Below, piece by piece: positions 1 to 8,743 of a stretch of DNA of 64,000 nt (positions within the stretch are counted from its first letter, which is position 1; each line of letters opens with the position of its first letter). The translations under genes were made by a program, and so were the position numbers. Source of the DNA: an uncultured Marinicella sp. GTDB taxonomy: Bacteria; Pseudomonadota; Gammaproteobacteria; Xanthomonadales; Marinicellaceae. Where the stretch lies: positions 310,001-374,000 of the forward strand of contig CANNBS010000001.1 of assembly GCA_947502925.1 (NCBI GenBank), read 5' to 3'. The notes below the pieces were generated by a model. It saw only the letters and a list, made by a program, of their open reading frames with translations, was not told the origin of the DNA and ran no database searches.

Positions 1-1012
1 CGGCTTTAATGACTTTTTTATCCTTCGGTGTATAGGCACGTAAAGCATGCTGAATTTTATTGCCCAACTGACCCAGTACATTGGCCGGTATATCACCGGG
101 TGACTGGGTACAAAAGTAAACCCCCACGCCTTTGGAGCGAATCAGACGGGCCACTTGTTCAATGCGCCGTAATACCTCGGTGGGACAGTCAGAAAAAATC
201 AAATGGGCTTCATCGAAAAACATCACCAGTTTCGGCAGTTCAGGATCGCCCACTTCAGGCAAAGTCTCGAATAACTCCGTCATCAGCCATAATAAAAAAG
301 TGGCATAAAGCTGTGGTTTCATCATCAGATCTCTGGATTCAAGAATACTGATGATGCCTTCGCCGGATAAATCCTGACGCATCAGATCACTGAGTTTTAA
401 GGCCGGTTCACCCAGCAAAAATTCACCGCCTTGCGACTCGAGGCGCAATAATCGCCGTTGAATGGCGCCAATGGAAGCCGATGTGACACGCCCGTAATTC
501 AATGAAATTTGTTTTTGTTGCTCACCAATATACTGCAACAAGCTGTTTAAGTCTTTGAGATCCAATATCAGTAGATTTTCATCGGCGGCATATTTAAACG
601 CCACCGCCAACACACCTTGCTGGACATCACTTAAATCTAACAGGCGACTTAAATACAGCGGACCAATTTCCTGAATGGTGGTGCGAACCGGATGACCGGC
701 CTGACGGAAGATATCCCAGAATATGGATGGCCTGCCTGAATAGTCGTAATTTTTAATATTAAGTTCTTTGGCGCGATTATCTAAAAAGGGTTTTTGTTCA
801 CCGGCCTGGGATAAACCGGCTACATCACCTTTAATATCGGTGACAAAAACCGGCACACCCAACCGCGAAAAGTTTTCAGCCAACACCTGAACCGTCACCG
901 TTTTACCGGTGCCGGTGGCGCCGGTAATCAGACCGTGCCGGTTGGCAAAATTCCCCAGGATGACCGCCGGATTCTCGCCGTGGCCAAAATGTAGTTTTTT
1001 GGCCTGACTCAT
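1..1012 (-). CDS. HerA/YjgR-like ATPase (DUF853), C-terminus cut by window edge
   Basis: An open frame runs from the ATG at 1012 to the left edge without a stop, giving about 337 visible residues. The translation has a Walker A loop GATGTGKT at residues 31-38 and a Walker B stretch VMFFDEAHLIF near residue 265, followed by a region rich in R and Q (RLIRSKGVGVYFCTQSP) that fits the HerA/FtsK-like hexameric ATPase fold. This matches the DUF853/YjgR family, usually about 500 residues, whose role is not settled. Its start overlaps the stop of the upstream aminopeptidase by four bases (ATGA), so the two are probably cotranscribed and translationally coupled. The last part of the protein lies outside the window. 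Confidence 0.85.
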   Translation of the reverse strand, partial: MSQAKKLHFGHGENPAVILGNFANRHGLITGATGTGKTVTVQVLAENFSRLGVPVFVTDIKGDVAGLSQAGEQKPFLDNRAKELNIKNYDYSGRPSIFWDIFRQAGHPVRTTIQEIGPLYLSRLLDLSDVQQGVLAVAFKYAADENLLILDLKDLNSLLQYIGEQQKQISLNYGRVTSASIGAIQRRLLRLESQGGEFLLGEPALKLSDLMRQDLSGEGIISILESRDLMMKPQLYATFLLWLMTELFETLPEVGDPELPKLVMFFDEAHLIFSDCPTEVLRRIEQVARLIRSKGVGVYFCTQSPGDIPANVLGQLGNKIQHALRAYTPKDKKVIKA

Positions 1013-2382
1013 TGTTGGTATTTTGTTTTGAGCCAATCCATCACCGCTGCCAGACCCAGCGCCTCGCCGCCTTCAGTGCCACCGGTGCGATCACCAAAAT
1101 TCCAACCGTAAGTGTCAATATGAACCCAATCAATGTCTTCATCGACGAAACTTTGTAAAAACAATCCCGCGGTAATACATCCGGCCTGCGGTATGCTGGC
1201 GCTGTTGTTAATATCCGCCACGGTGGACTTTAAGTATTCTTTGTAACGCGCCGGTAAAGGCATCGGCCACATTTCATCACAGGTTTTTATGCCGCTTTCT
1301 TTAATGGCCTCAGTTATCTTATCGCGGTTACTGAACACCGGCGTCACCGTTGGTCCCATGGCCACCCGTGCGGCACCGGTTAAGGTGGCAAAATCAATTA
1401 ATAAATCCGGTTTTGATTCGCAGGCATAGGTTAAACTGTCAGCCAGTATCACCCGACCTTCAGCATCGGTATGACCGATTTCAATGCTTTGACCACTGCG
1501 GCTGGTAACCACATCACCCTGACGAAAAGCACTGCCGGATACTGCATTTTCGACCGCCGGTACCAGTACTTTTAAACGCACCGGTAATTGTTGCGACATA
1601 ATGAGTTGCGCCAGGCCCAACACATGGGCGCCGCCACCCATATCTTTTTTCATCCAGCGCATAAACTGCGCGGCTTTCATATTATTACCACCGGTATCAA
1701 AACAAACGCCTTTACCGACCAATGTTACTAAGGGCAGACTGTCATCATCACCCCAATTAAGTTCAATCAAACGGGGCGCTTTGTGACTGGCGCGTCCGAC
1801 AATGTGAATGGTGGGAAAATTTTCACTGAGCAAAACATCACCCACCAACTGATCAAAAGTCATGTGATGGTTTTCGGCAAATTCTTCAGCAAATTCAGCC
1901 AGTTCAGTAGGACCCATATCATCGGCGGGCGTATTAATCAGATCCCGCACGGTATAAGTGGCTTCAACCACCGCCAGGTCATAGCTATATTGGCTGTTAT
2001 CCACCACCAGTTTGGCCTTGTCTTTGGCTTTTAAGTATCGCTCAAAACGGTACTGACCGAAACCCCAACCACGAATAACCGCAGAAGCCATGGCTTCATC
2101 TTCGGTTTCTAAATGATAAAACCCTGCCGGCAATTGATTGATTTTTTCGCAGATGCTGTACGGATTGAGGTCTTCAGAAACCACCAGATAGACCTTGCTG
2201 AGTTGACCTTCTTTCGTGTAATCAAGAAAAAATTGCCCAGGCTTTTGGCCAAAACCCTGGTTTTCGCAGACATTTTCTAAATATTCACTTTGTAATTTCA
2301 GCCATAAGTCAAAACCGGAGATATTAATCGGTTCAACAGCCACGCTGTCGCCTGAATAATCCGTCACAAAACAATCAATCAT
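1009..2382 (-). CDS. Leucyl aminopeptidase family protein (M17)
   Basis: A 457-residue cytosolic metallo-aminopeptidase of family M17, which removes N-terminal residues from peptides using two metal ions. The core metal-binding segments are visible: VGKGVCFDTGG near residues 220-230, KKDMGGGAHVLG, and HTDAEGRVILAD near residues 303-314, equivalent to the NTDAEGR signature of PepA. The N-terminal 150 residues are divergent, as usual in this family. It is somewhat shorter than E. coli PepA (503 residues) and closer in size to the short M17 enzymes that often sit beside DUF853 ATPases. The ATG at 2382 follows a promoter-like sequence, so this is probably the first gene of a two-gene unit with the HerA-like ATPase. 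Confidence 0.9.
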   Translation of the reverse strand: MIDCFVTDYSGDSVAVEPINISGFDLWLKLQSEYLENVCENQGFGQKPGQFFLDYTKEGQLSKVYLVVSEDLNPYSICEKINQLPAGFYHLETEDEAMASAVIRGWGFGQYRFERYLKAKDKAKLVVDNSQYSYDLAVVEATYTVRDLINTPADDMGPTELAEFAEEFAENHHMTFDQLVGDVLLSENFPTIHIVGRASHKAPRLIELNWGDDDSLPLVTLVGKGVCFDTGGNNMKAAQFMRWMKKDMGGGAHVLGLAQLIMSQQLPVRLKVLVPAVENAVSGSAFRQGDVVTSRSGQSIEIGHTDAEGRVILADSLTYACESKPDLLIDFATLTGAARVAMGPTVTPVFSNRDKITEAIKESGIKTCDEMWPMPLPARYKEYLKSTVADINNSASIPQAGCITAGLFLQSFVDEDIDWVHIDTYGWNFGDRTGGTEGGEALGLAAVMDWLKTKYQQ

Positions 2383-2411
2383 AATTTTTAATGTGGAATA
2401 AAGAGCTATTT

Positions 2412-2440
2412 ATTATACGCTGTGTGACTTTGAATATCGA
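2412..2440 (-). promoter_or_regulatory. Putative sigma70 promoter for the aminopeptidase gene
   Basis: On the minus strand a perfect -10 TATAAT (2412-2417) is preceded, 17 bases upstream, by TCGATA (2435-2440), a 4/6 match to the -35 consensus. It sits 30 bases before the ATG at 2382 in the only gap between this gene and elaA. Confidence 0.55.
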
Positions 2441-2453
2441 CCAGCAAAAACAG

Positions 2454-2927
2454 TTAAGCCGGTGGTAAGATCATGCGCATATGCGGAATATTATCCTCAA
2501 GATAATAGTCACCGGTGGCCTGAAAACCCAATGACCCGTAGAATCGGGCAAGATATGATTGGGCTGAAATAATTATTGTGCGCTTGCAGTCCTTTTTGTG
2601 ACAGAACATAATCGCCGCTTTCATCAGCGCCTGTCCCAGGCCCTGTTGCCGCTTATCGGCGTTTACCACCACCCGACCGATGTGATAATGACCTTGATCA
2701 TCTATCAATACCCGTGCGTACGCATCAATGCCTTGCTGATTTCGGTGAAATACATGCCAGGCAACTAAATCATCTTCATCAATGTCCGGATAGGGGCAAT
2801 CTTGCTCGATGATAAAGACCTGTTGACGCAGTTGGTAAATGTTTTTAATATCCAGACCGGTCAAATCTGTAAATTGTTCTACTGCAAATTCAATGCCGTG
2901 GATGGTTAGGGACTGATGAAGGCTCAT
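2454..2927 (-). CDS. elaA: ElaA-type GNAT acetyltransferase
   Basis: A 157-residue GNAT N-acetyltransferase. The N-terminal half carries the ElaA signature: YQLRQQVFIIEQDCPYPDID at about residues 31-50, then DLVAWHV. The acetyl-CoA binding segment is seen as GRVVVNADKRQQGLGQALM near residues 94-112, with the R/Q-x-x-G-x-G/A loop. ElaA is widespread but its substrate is not established. The stop overlaps the start region of waaA by four bases, so it is the downstream partner of waaA in the minus-strand operon. No sign of truncation. Confidence 0.85.
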   Translation of the reverse strand: MSLHQSLTIHGIEFAVEQFTDLTGLDIKNIYQLRQQVFIIEQDCPYPDIDEDDLVAWHVFHRNQQGIDAYARVLIDDQGHYHIGRVVVNADKRQQGLGQALMKAAIMFCHKKDCKRTIIISAQSYLARFYGSLGFQATGDYYLEDNIPHMRMILPPA

Positions 2928-4264
2928 TGCTTGGCAATACGTGGATAATGCTTGGATTTGATTTCATCATACAAGGGCTTTTCATTCATAAATGACTCAA
3001 TCAGATCCATGGTGAGCTGAACAGCTCCGCGGTTTTCCTGAACCAACTTCTTGGCAGCCTGACCCATGTTTTCCCGCAACTGTTTGTCCATAATCAGTTT
3101 ATCCATATACTGAATGATATCAACACTGTCGGTAACCGTATAAGAACCTCCGCATTGCTCTAACAGCTCGGTAATTTCATCAAAGTTATGGGTGTTCGGC
3201 CCCACCAGTACAGGCAATGAAAACACAGCCGCTTCCAACACGTTATGGCCACCAATGTTGGCAATACTACCGCCCACAAAGGCGATATCTGAAGAGGCAT
3301 AAAATTCCAGTAATTCGCCCATGGTATCGACCACAAAAACATCACCATGAATATCACACAAGCCGGCCTCACTGCGTAATTGCGTGTTAAAACCGAGTTT
3401 TCTAAATGACTGGGTGGTAATTTCAAAACGCTCCGGATGCCTGGGAACAATCACCAGCATCAGATCCGGGTGACGCTTTTTCAGCACCGAAAAAGCTTCT
3501 AAAATTTGCACCTCATCATCATGATGCGTGCTGGCGGCAATCCACACCATACGGGAATTCTGATAATGATCCCGAATTTCCTGACCTTTATCAATAATCG
3601 ACTGCTCAATAATAATATCAAATTTTAAACTACCCACCACATAAATTTTTTCCGGTTGGCAGCCCAGTTGTATCATACGCCCGGCATCGGTTTCGGTTTG
3701 TGCGGCCACAAATGCGGTGTCGTTAAAGGCTTTGGCTGCTAAAGAACCCACCCACCGATAGCCTTTAAGTGACACTTCTGATAAACGGGCATTGGCCACC
3801 ACGATGGGTACGTTTTGCCTTTTGCAGAAACGGAATAAGTTCGGCCAGATTTCGGTCTCCATAATGACCGCCAAATCAGGTTTTGTTTTTTTCAAAAAGC
3901 GTTTAACAGCACCAGGTAAATCATAAGGCAAGTAAACATGAAAGACCTGGTCACCAAAAATCTGTAATACCCGATCAGAGCCGGTGGGTGTGATGGTGGT
4001 GAGCACAAAAGAATGATCCTGATAACGCTCCATCAAGGCTTTAATCAATGGTATGGCGGCATTCACCTCACCCACAGAAACCGCGTGTACCCAGATGGAT
4101 TTTTTAATATGTTTAGGCGTTTTAAACCAGCCAAAACGCTCATGCCAGCGTTGTAAATAGGCCCGGGTTTTAACACCGCGCATAGCCAGACGCACCAGAA
4201 CCAACGGCGTTAATAAGGTGGTCACCAGTGAATACAATCGGCTTCTGATTTCTAAGCTTTTCAT
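2924..4264 (-). CDS. waaA: 3-deoxy-D-manno-octulosonic acid transferase WaaA (KdtA)
   Basis: A 446-residue GT30 glycosyltransferase that adds Kdo residues from CMP-Kdo to lipid IVA at the inner face of the cytoplasmic membrane, an essential step of LPS core synthesis. Visible features are an N-terminal hydrophobic anchor (LYSLVTTLLTPLVLVRLAMR), the acceptor-side motif IWVHAVSVGEVNAA near residues 55-68, and the donor-side motif AFVGGSIANIGGHNVLEAA in the second Rossmann domain. The frame is open 52 codons further upstream, but that part lies inside tsaC. The ATG at 4264, one base after the tsaC stop codon, matches the family's usual beginning, so I use it. It lies downstream of topA-tsaC and upstream of elaA in one operon. 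Confidence 0.95.
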   Translation of the reverse strand: MKSLEIRSRLYSLVTTLLTPLVLVRLAMRGVKTRAYLQRWHERFGWFKTPKHIKKSIWVHAVSVGEVNAAIPLIKALMERYQDHSFVLTTITPTGSDRVLQIFGDQVFHVYLPYDLPGAVKRFLKKTKPDLAVIMETEIWPNLFRFCKRQNVPIVVANARLSEVSLKGYRWVGSLAAKAFNDTAFVAAQTETDAGRMIQLGCQPEKIYVVGSLKFDIIIEQSIIDKGQEIRDHYQNSRMVWIAASTHHDDEVQILEAFSVLKKRHPDLMLVIVPRHPERFEITTQSFRKLGFNTQLRSEAGLCDIHGDVFVVDTMGELLEFYASSDIAFVGGSIANIGGHNVLEAAVFSLPVLVGPNTHNFDEITELLEQCGGSYTVTDSVDIIQYMDKLIMDKQLRENMGQAAKKLVQENRGAVQLTMDLIESFMNEKPLYDEIKSKHYPRIAKQ

Positions 4265-4265
4265 A

Positions 4266-4823
4266 TTAACGCAACTTTTGTCCGTCACCGGCAACGCGAA
4301 TTTCTGATGGTTTGTCTGAACCCCCCAGTGGCAAATCCAGGAAGTAAGCCACCTCATTTGACCATTGTTGCGCCAGGACGCTGATGGCAGTGGGTGTTTT
4401 TTGTCCGCGTTCGTTGGCACTGGTTGAAATGATGGCGTGGCCTAATTGCTGACAGATATCCACCACAACAGCGTGTCCGGATAAGCGCACAGCAACGGTA
4501 TTGTTAGGGCCTTTTACGCCTTTGGGAACGCTTGAACTGGCCGGAAAAACCCATGTTGTGTGTCCTGGCCAGGTGTTTAATGCAGCCGCCAAATGATCGC
4601 CTGAAACCGGTGCGATTAAAGGCAAAATCTGTTCAATATGACCGGCCGCCAGAATCAATCCCTGGTCGTTGGGTCGCTGTTTTAAGCTGAGAATGCGAGC
4701 GACAACGTCGGCTTGCTGGAAATCACCGCCCAAACCGTAAACGGCTTCGGTCGGATAAACGATTAATTCGCCTTGTTGAACCGCCTGTACAGCTTGATCG
4801 ACGGCTGTACCGATGGTGTTCAT
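4266..4823 (-). CDS. tsaC: Threonylcarbamoyl-AMP synthase TsaC
   Basis: A 185-residue YrdC-fold enzyme that makes threonylcarbamoyl-AMP from threonine, bicarbonate and ATP, the first step of the t6A37 tRNA modification. The nucleotide-binding motif YPTEAVYGLGGD is at residues 23-34, followed by LKQRP, and STSANERG is near residue 136. Its length matches the short TsaC form, without the extra Sua5 domain. It overlaps the topA stop region by four bases (4820-4823) and is followed at once by waaA. The topA-tsaC pairing is common in gammaproteobacteria, where it is often part of the dprA-smg-topA-tsaC block, exactly as here. Confidence 0.93.
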   Translation of the reverse strand: MNTIGTAVDQAVQAVQQGELIVYPTEAVYGLGGDFQQADVVARILSLKQRPNDQGLILAAGHIEQILPLIAPVSGDHLAAALNTWPGHTTWVFPASSSVPKGVKGPNNTVAVRLSGHAVVVDICQQLGHAIISTSANERGQKTPTAISVLAQQWSNEVAYFLDLPLGGSDKPSEIRVAGDGQKLR

Positions 4824-7117
4824 TTTTTCTTACGCCGCCTTTTTTTCTTGGCTGGCGCTTTGTCTAATATCTCTATACACTCTTCATGGCTCAGCGATTT
4901 GGGGTCGGTGTCTTTAGGAATTTTACCGTTCTTTTTGCCGTTAGTGACATAAGGACCATAGCGTCCGTTAAGGACTTCAATACCATCATCAAACTGCTGA
5001 ATAATCTTATTGGCATCGGCAATTTTCTTTTCCTTAATCAATTCAAGCGCTTCTTCTAAGGTGATGCTGTAAGGATCGCCGTCTTTAATGCTGACAAATT
5101 TATTATCGTAGCGCACATATGGCCCAAACCGGCCGATGTTGGCCGACACCTTCTCGCCTTCTGGTGTTTCGCCTAAATCACGGGGCAGTTTAAACAACTC
5201 CATGGCCTCATCATAGGTAATGGTGTCTAGTTTTTGTCCCGGTAAAAGTCCGGCAAACTGAGGCTTTTCCTCATCATCTTTGGTACCGATTTGCACAAAA
5301 GTGCCATATTTGCCAATCCGAACAGACACCGGCTTACCTGTTTTAGGGTCGGTGCCGAGCTCTCGTTTGTATTGGGCTTCTTCCCGACTCACCGATTCTT
5401 CTTTATGCTCAACCCGTTCGATAAACGGTTCCCAGAATGATTTTAACAAAGGCTTCCAGTCCTTTTCACCTCGAGAGACCGCATCCAGCGAATCTTCTAA
5501 TTTTGCGGTGAAGTCATAATCTACATAGGTATCAAAATGCGCCTCTAAAAAACGCGCCACCACTTTACCCACATCGGTGGGGATAAAGCGCTTTTTATCC
5601 AATTCCACATAATCGCGATTGAGCAAAGTCGAAATAATACTGGCGTACGTTGACGGACGACCAATGCCATATTCTTCCAGGGCTTTCACCAGTGTGGCTT
5701 CAGAATAACGCGGTGGCGGCTCGGTAAAATGTTGATTGCCGAGAATTTCGTTAATTTTTACCACATCGCCTTTGGCTAGTTTTGGCAAGCGGTTTTCTTT
5801 GGTCTTTTTAACATCATCCAAGCCTTCTTCATACACCGATAAAAAGCCTTTCACCAAAACAGTCGAACCATTAGCACGTAAATTATGGTCATCACCAAAG
5901 GTAAAATCAGCCGCCACCGTGCCGATGGTGGCATGAATCATTTGTGATGCCAAGGTTCGTTTCCAGACCAGATCATAGAGCCGAAACTGGTCATTGTTTA
6001 AGTCAGATTTAATATCTGCAGGGATAAACGCGGCAGATACCGGGCGAATGGCCTCATGGGCCTCCTGGGCATTTTTTGATTTACTTTTATAGGTGTTGGG
6101 TTTTTTGGGGATTTGGTCAGCGCCGAACTTATCGCTGATAACATCACGAATTTCATCGATGGCATCGGCCGCTAAATTTAAGGAATCGGTACGCATATAG
6201 GTAATCAATCCCTGCGAATCGCCATTAATTGAGATACCCTCATACAATTGCTGGGCAATTTGCATGGTTTTACGGGCGCTAAAACCGAGTTTTCTGGCGG
6301 CTTCCTGTTGTAATGTCGAGGTGATAAACGGCGGTGCTGGTTTTCGTTTGCGTTCTTTTTGGGTCAATTCTGAAACTGTTAATTCATGACCGGCTTGTTC
6401 ACGCAATTGTTTAAGAATGTCATTGGCTTGTTGCTCATTGCCAATATCGAATTTTTTAAGTTTCTTGCCCTCGAATTGATTTAAACTTGCTTCAAAAGCC
6501 TGCTGACCTTTTTTTAAATCACCATGAATGGTCCAGTATTCCCGGCTTTTAAAGGCGTTAATTTCATCTTCCCTCTCAACAATCAATCGCAACGCAGGAG
6601 ATTGTACACGACCGGCGGATAAGCCGCGGCGAACCTTTTTCCACAACAATGGCGATAAATTAAAACCCACCAGGTAATCCAGGGCTCGACGGGCTTGTTG
6701 CGCATCCACCAGCTCATCAGAAATTTTTCGGGGATTGGCCACCGCGTCCTGAATGGCTTTTTTGGTGATTTCGGAAAACACCACCCGTTTAACATCTTTA
6801 TCTTTTAACAGCCCCCGGTCATCCAGAATTTCCACCACATGCCATGAAATGGCCTCACCCTCTCTGTCCAAATCCGTGGCCAGATAAATGGTATCGGACT
6901 TTTTAGCTTCCTTTACGATGGCATCGATGTACTTTTTCTTGTCATCGGGCTCCACATAGGTCATCTCGAAATTTTTATCGGGATCAACGGCACCGGTTTT
7001 GGCCAATAAATCTCTGACATGGCCATAAGAGGCCAGAACCTTGTAATCCTTACCTAAGTATTTTTCAATGGTTTTGGCTTTTGCGGGTGATTCTACGATG
7101 AGTAAATTTTTGGCCAT
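4820..7117 (-). CDS. topA: DNA topoisomerase I
   Basis: A 765-residue type IA topoisomerase that relaxes negative supercoils. The Toprim domain begins with LLIVESPAKAKTIEKYLG (residues 5-22) and contains the acidic cluster TDLDREGEA near residue 110. The catalytic tyrosine is in GLITYMRTDS at residue 307. The C-terminus has three Topo_C-type repeats (RIGKYGTFVQI, NIGRFGPYVRY, LNGRYGPYVT) and ends in a basic tail of Lys and Arg. No CxxC zinc ribbons are present, unlike the E. coli enzyme with its C4 fingers. The gene is five bases downstream of smg and overlaps tsaC. Confidence 0.97.
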   Translation of the reverse strand: MAKNLLIVESPAKAKTIEKYLGKDYKVLASYGHVRDLLAKTGAVDPDKNFEMTYVEPDDKKKYIDAIVKEAKKSDTIYLATDLDREGEAISWHVVEILDDRGLLKDKDVKRVVFSEITKKAIQDAVANPRKISDELVDAQQARRALDYLVGFNLSPLLWKKVRRGLSAGRVQSPALRLIVEREDEINAFKSREYWTIHGDLKKGQQAFEASLNQFEGKKLKKFDIGNEQQANDILKQLREQAGHELTVSELTQKERKRKPAPPFITSTLQQEAARKLGFSARKTMQIAQQLYEGISINGDSQGLITYMRTDSLNLAADAIDEIRDVISDKFGADQIPKKPNTYKSKSKNAQEAHEAIRPVSAAFIPADIKSDLNNDQFRLYDLVWKRTLASQMIHATIGTVAADFTFGDDHNLRANGSTVLVKGFLSVYEEGLDDVKKTKENRLPKLAKGDVVKINEILGNQHFTEPPPRYSEATLVKALEEYGIGRPSTYASIISTLLNRDYVELDKKRFIPTDVGKVVARFLEAHFDTYVDYDFTAKLEDSLDAVSRGEKDWKPLLKSFWEPFIERVEHKEESVSREEAQYKRELGTDPKTGKPVSVRIGKYGTFVQIGTKDDEEKPQFAGLLPGQKLDTITYDEAMELFKLPRDLGETPEGEKVSANIGRFGPYVRYDNKFVSIKDGDPYSITLEEALELIKEKKIADANKIIQQFDDGIEVLNGRYGPYVTNGKKNGKIPKDTDPKSLSHEECIEILDKAPAKKKRRRKKK

Positions 7118-7122
7118 AGGCT

Positions 7123-7599
7123 TTAATGTTCACGAATCTCAGCGGCATCGAACAGCAATCGTTCCAAATCGACAAAGGCCTGTTCCTGATCCGGTTGTGA
7201 AAATAAAATAATCAAAGCCAGCCATTGTAAATCATCGACCTCGATGTTGTCAGCCTTTAGATAAAGTAAACCGTCAATCAGCAGTTCTCGGCTGTGGTGG
7301 TTCAAGATACCCTGAGCCATCAGGTATTCAATAAATGCAATACCATCGTGACCCAGTATTTGCTGTTCTTTCTGACTGAAATGACGTGAGGAATGACTTG
7401 TCGGTACAATCAGGTTATTCGGTGCTCGACTCATCTGTTGTAACCACAAAAGCGCCTCTTCAATTAATCCCGGGCTGAATCCAATTTTTTGTAAACCATT
7501 AATAATAACTTGACGGTGGTCGGATTCTTTTACGTTGTAGTGCTCGGTCATGTAATTTTCAAAAACATAAACCAAAACATCCATCATATGTTGTTTCAT
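7123..7599 (-). CDS. smg: Smg family protein (DUF494)
   Basis: A 158-residue protein of the Smg/DUF494 family, which is conserved in gamma- and betaproteobacteria between dprA and topA but has no proven biochemical role. The N-terminus MMDVLVYVFENYM is the family hallmark. The rest is acidic and mostly helical, with EIREH at the C-terminus. ATG at 7599 gives the usual start, and an in-frame ATG five codons further in (MMDVL) is an alternative. It lies 11 bases after the dprA stop and five bases before topA, so it belongs to the dprA-smg-topA-tsaC-waaA-elaA transcription unit. Confidence 0.9.
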   Translation of the reverse strand: MKQHMMDVLVYVFENYMTEHYNVKESDHRQVIINGLQKIGFSPGLIEEALLWLQQMSRAPNNLIVPTSHSSRHFSQKEQQILGHDGIAFIEYLMAQGILNHHSRELLIDGLLYLKADNIEVDDLQWLALIILFSQPDQEQAFVDLERLLFDAAEIREH

Positions 7600-7610
7600 T
7601 ATAATAACCG

Positions 7611-8741
7611 TTATCGTTTTAGGTATTTTGCACCGGCTTGCTTTTCAATTAAACCATTGAGTTCAAGAATCAGCAAATCCGACGACACATCAGACGTTGT
7701 TAATTCAGTGGCCGTCACCAGATCATCGAAAGTAACCGGATCATAGCCAATGTGTGACAGTAACTGCTGTTGACTGTCTGACAGCTCTATATCGAGTTGT
7801 TCACGGCTGTTTTCAAGCTCTTCGGTGGTCGCTGTGCTTATGCGTTGCCGAATTTGTTCACTGAGCATGGACATGCCAGGTTCTAATTCTTGAACAATAT
7901 CTTCCACTGATTCCACCAAAGCGGCGCCTTGCTTTATCAGCCAATGACAACCTTTGGCCATTGGGTTGTGAATCGAACCGGGTATGGCCATCACCGGCCG
8001 GTTAATGTCATAACTTAAGCGGGCAGTGATAAGTGTACCACTTTTCTGTCCCGACTCCACCACCAAAGTGCCTAAAGACAAACCGGCAATAATCCGATTA
8101 CGCTGTGGAAAATGGCTGGCTTTGGGTGGTGCGTTAAAATCAAACTCAGTCACCACCGCGCCCTGGTGCATAATATCTTTGGCCAGCGTCTGATTTTGTT
8201 TGGGGTAAATGCGGTTAATGCCGGTGCCCATCACGGCCACCGTTTCACCGCCAGCATCCAACGCCGCCTGATGAGCTGCGGCATCTACACCAGCGGCCAG
8301 GCCACTGGTGATAAGCCAGTTCTTTTTCGCCAATTCATAACAAAATGCGCGGGCATTATCCAAACCACCACGGCTGGCTCGACGGCTACCCACCACCGCC
8401 AATTGAGGCATCAATAAAGCGTCAATTCGGCCTTTTACGAATATTAAAACCGGCGGATCTGCCGTGGCTTTGAGTTGTGGCGGGTATAAATCATCGTCAA
8501 TGGGTAAAACATGATTATGTTCTTTTTCTAACCATTGCAAGACCTCGGTTAGATCATTGTCGTGACATTGGCTAAAATAAGATTGTTGGGATTTTGAGAT
8601 ACCCAGCTCTTCGGGGAAATGCTTTTGCCTGATAACCGAGCCGGCATCACCAAAATAATCAAGCAATCGACGAACGCCTGAATAACCAAGGCCCGGTGCA
8701 CGGTATAAATGCAACCAGGCCTTGATTTGTTGCTCAACCAC
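7611..8741 (-). CDS. dprA: DNA processing protein DprA
   Basis: A 376-residue DprA/Smf protein that loads RecA on incoming single-stranded DNA during natural transformation. An N-terminal helix-hairpin-like region is followed by the extended Rossmann fold, with VGSRRASRGGLDNA near residue 115, SGLAAGVDAAAHQAALDAGG near 140-160, and MGTGINRIYP. A C-terminal winged-helix domain (from about residue 310, ending in LIEKQAGAKYLKR) is present, as in the long DprA proteins. The start at 8741 is two bases from the LysM gene stop. Presence of dprA alone does not prove competence. Confidence 0.94.
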   Translation of the reverse strand: MVEQQIKAWLHLYRAPGLGYSGVRRLLDYFGDAGSVIRQKHFPEELGISKSQQSYFSQCHDNDLTEVLQWLEKEHNHVLPIDDDLYPPQLKATADPPVLIFVKGRIDALLMPQLAVVGSRRASRGGLDNARAFCYELAKKNWLITSGLAAGVDAAAHQAALDAGGETVAVMGTGINRIYPKQNQTLAKDIMHQGAVVTEFDFNAPPKASHFPQRNRIIAGLSLGTLVVESGQKSGTLITARLSYDINRPVMAIPGSIHNPMAKGCHWLIKQGAALVESVEDIVQELEPGMSMLSEQIRQRISTATTEELENSREQLDIELSDSQQQLLSHIGYDPVTFDDLVTATELTTSDVSSDLLILELNGLIEKQAGAKYLKR

Positions 8742-8743
8742 CG

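Noticed and set aside
28..351. Open frame of 107 codons on the plus strand
   Set aside because: It lies fully within the HerA-like ATPase gene read on the minus strand, which has clear Walker motifs.
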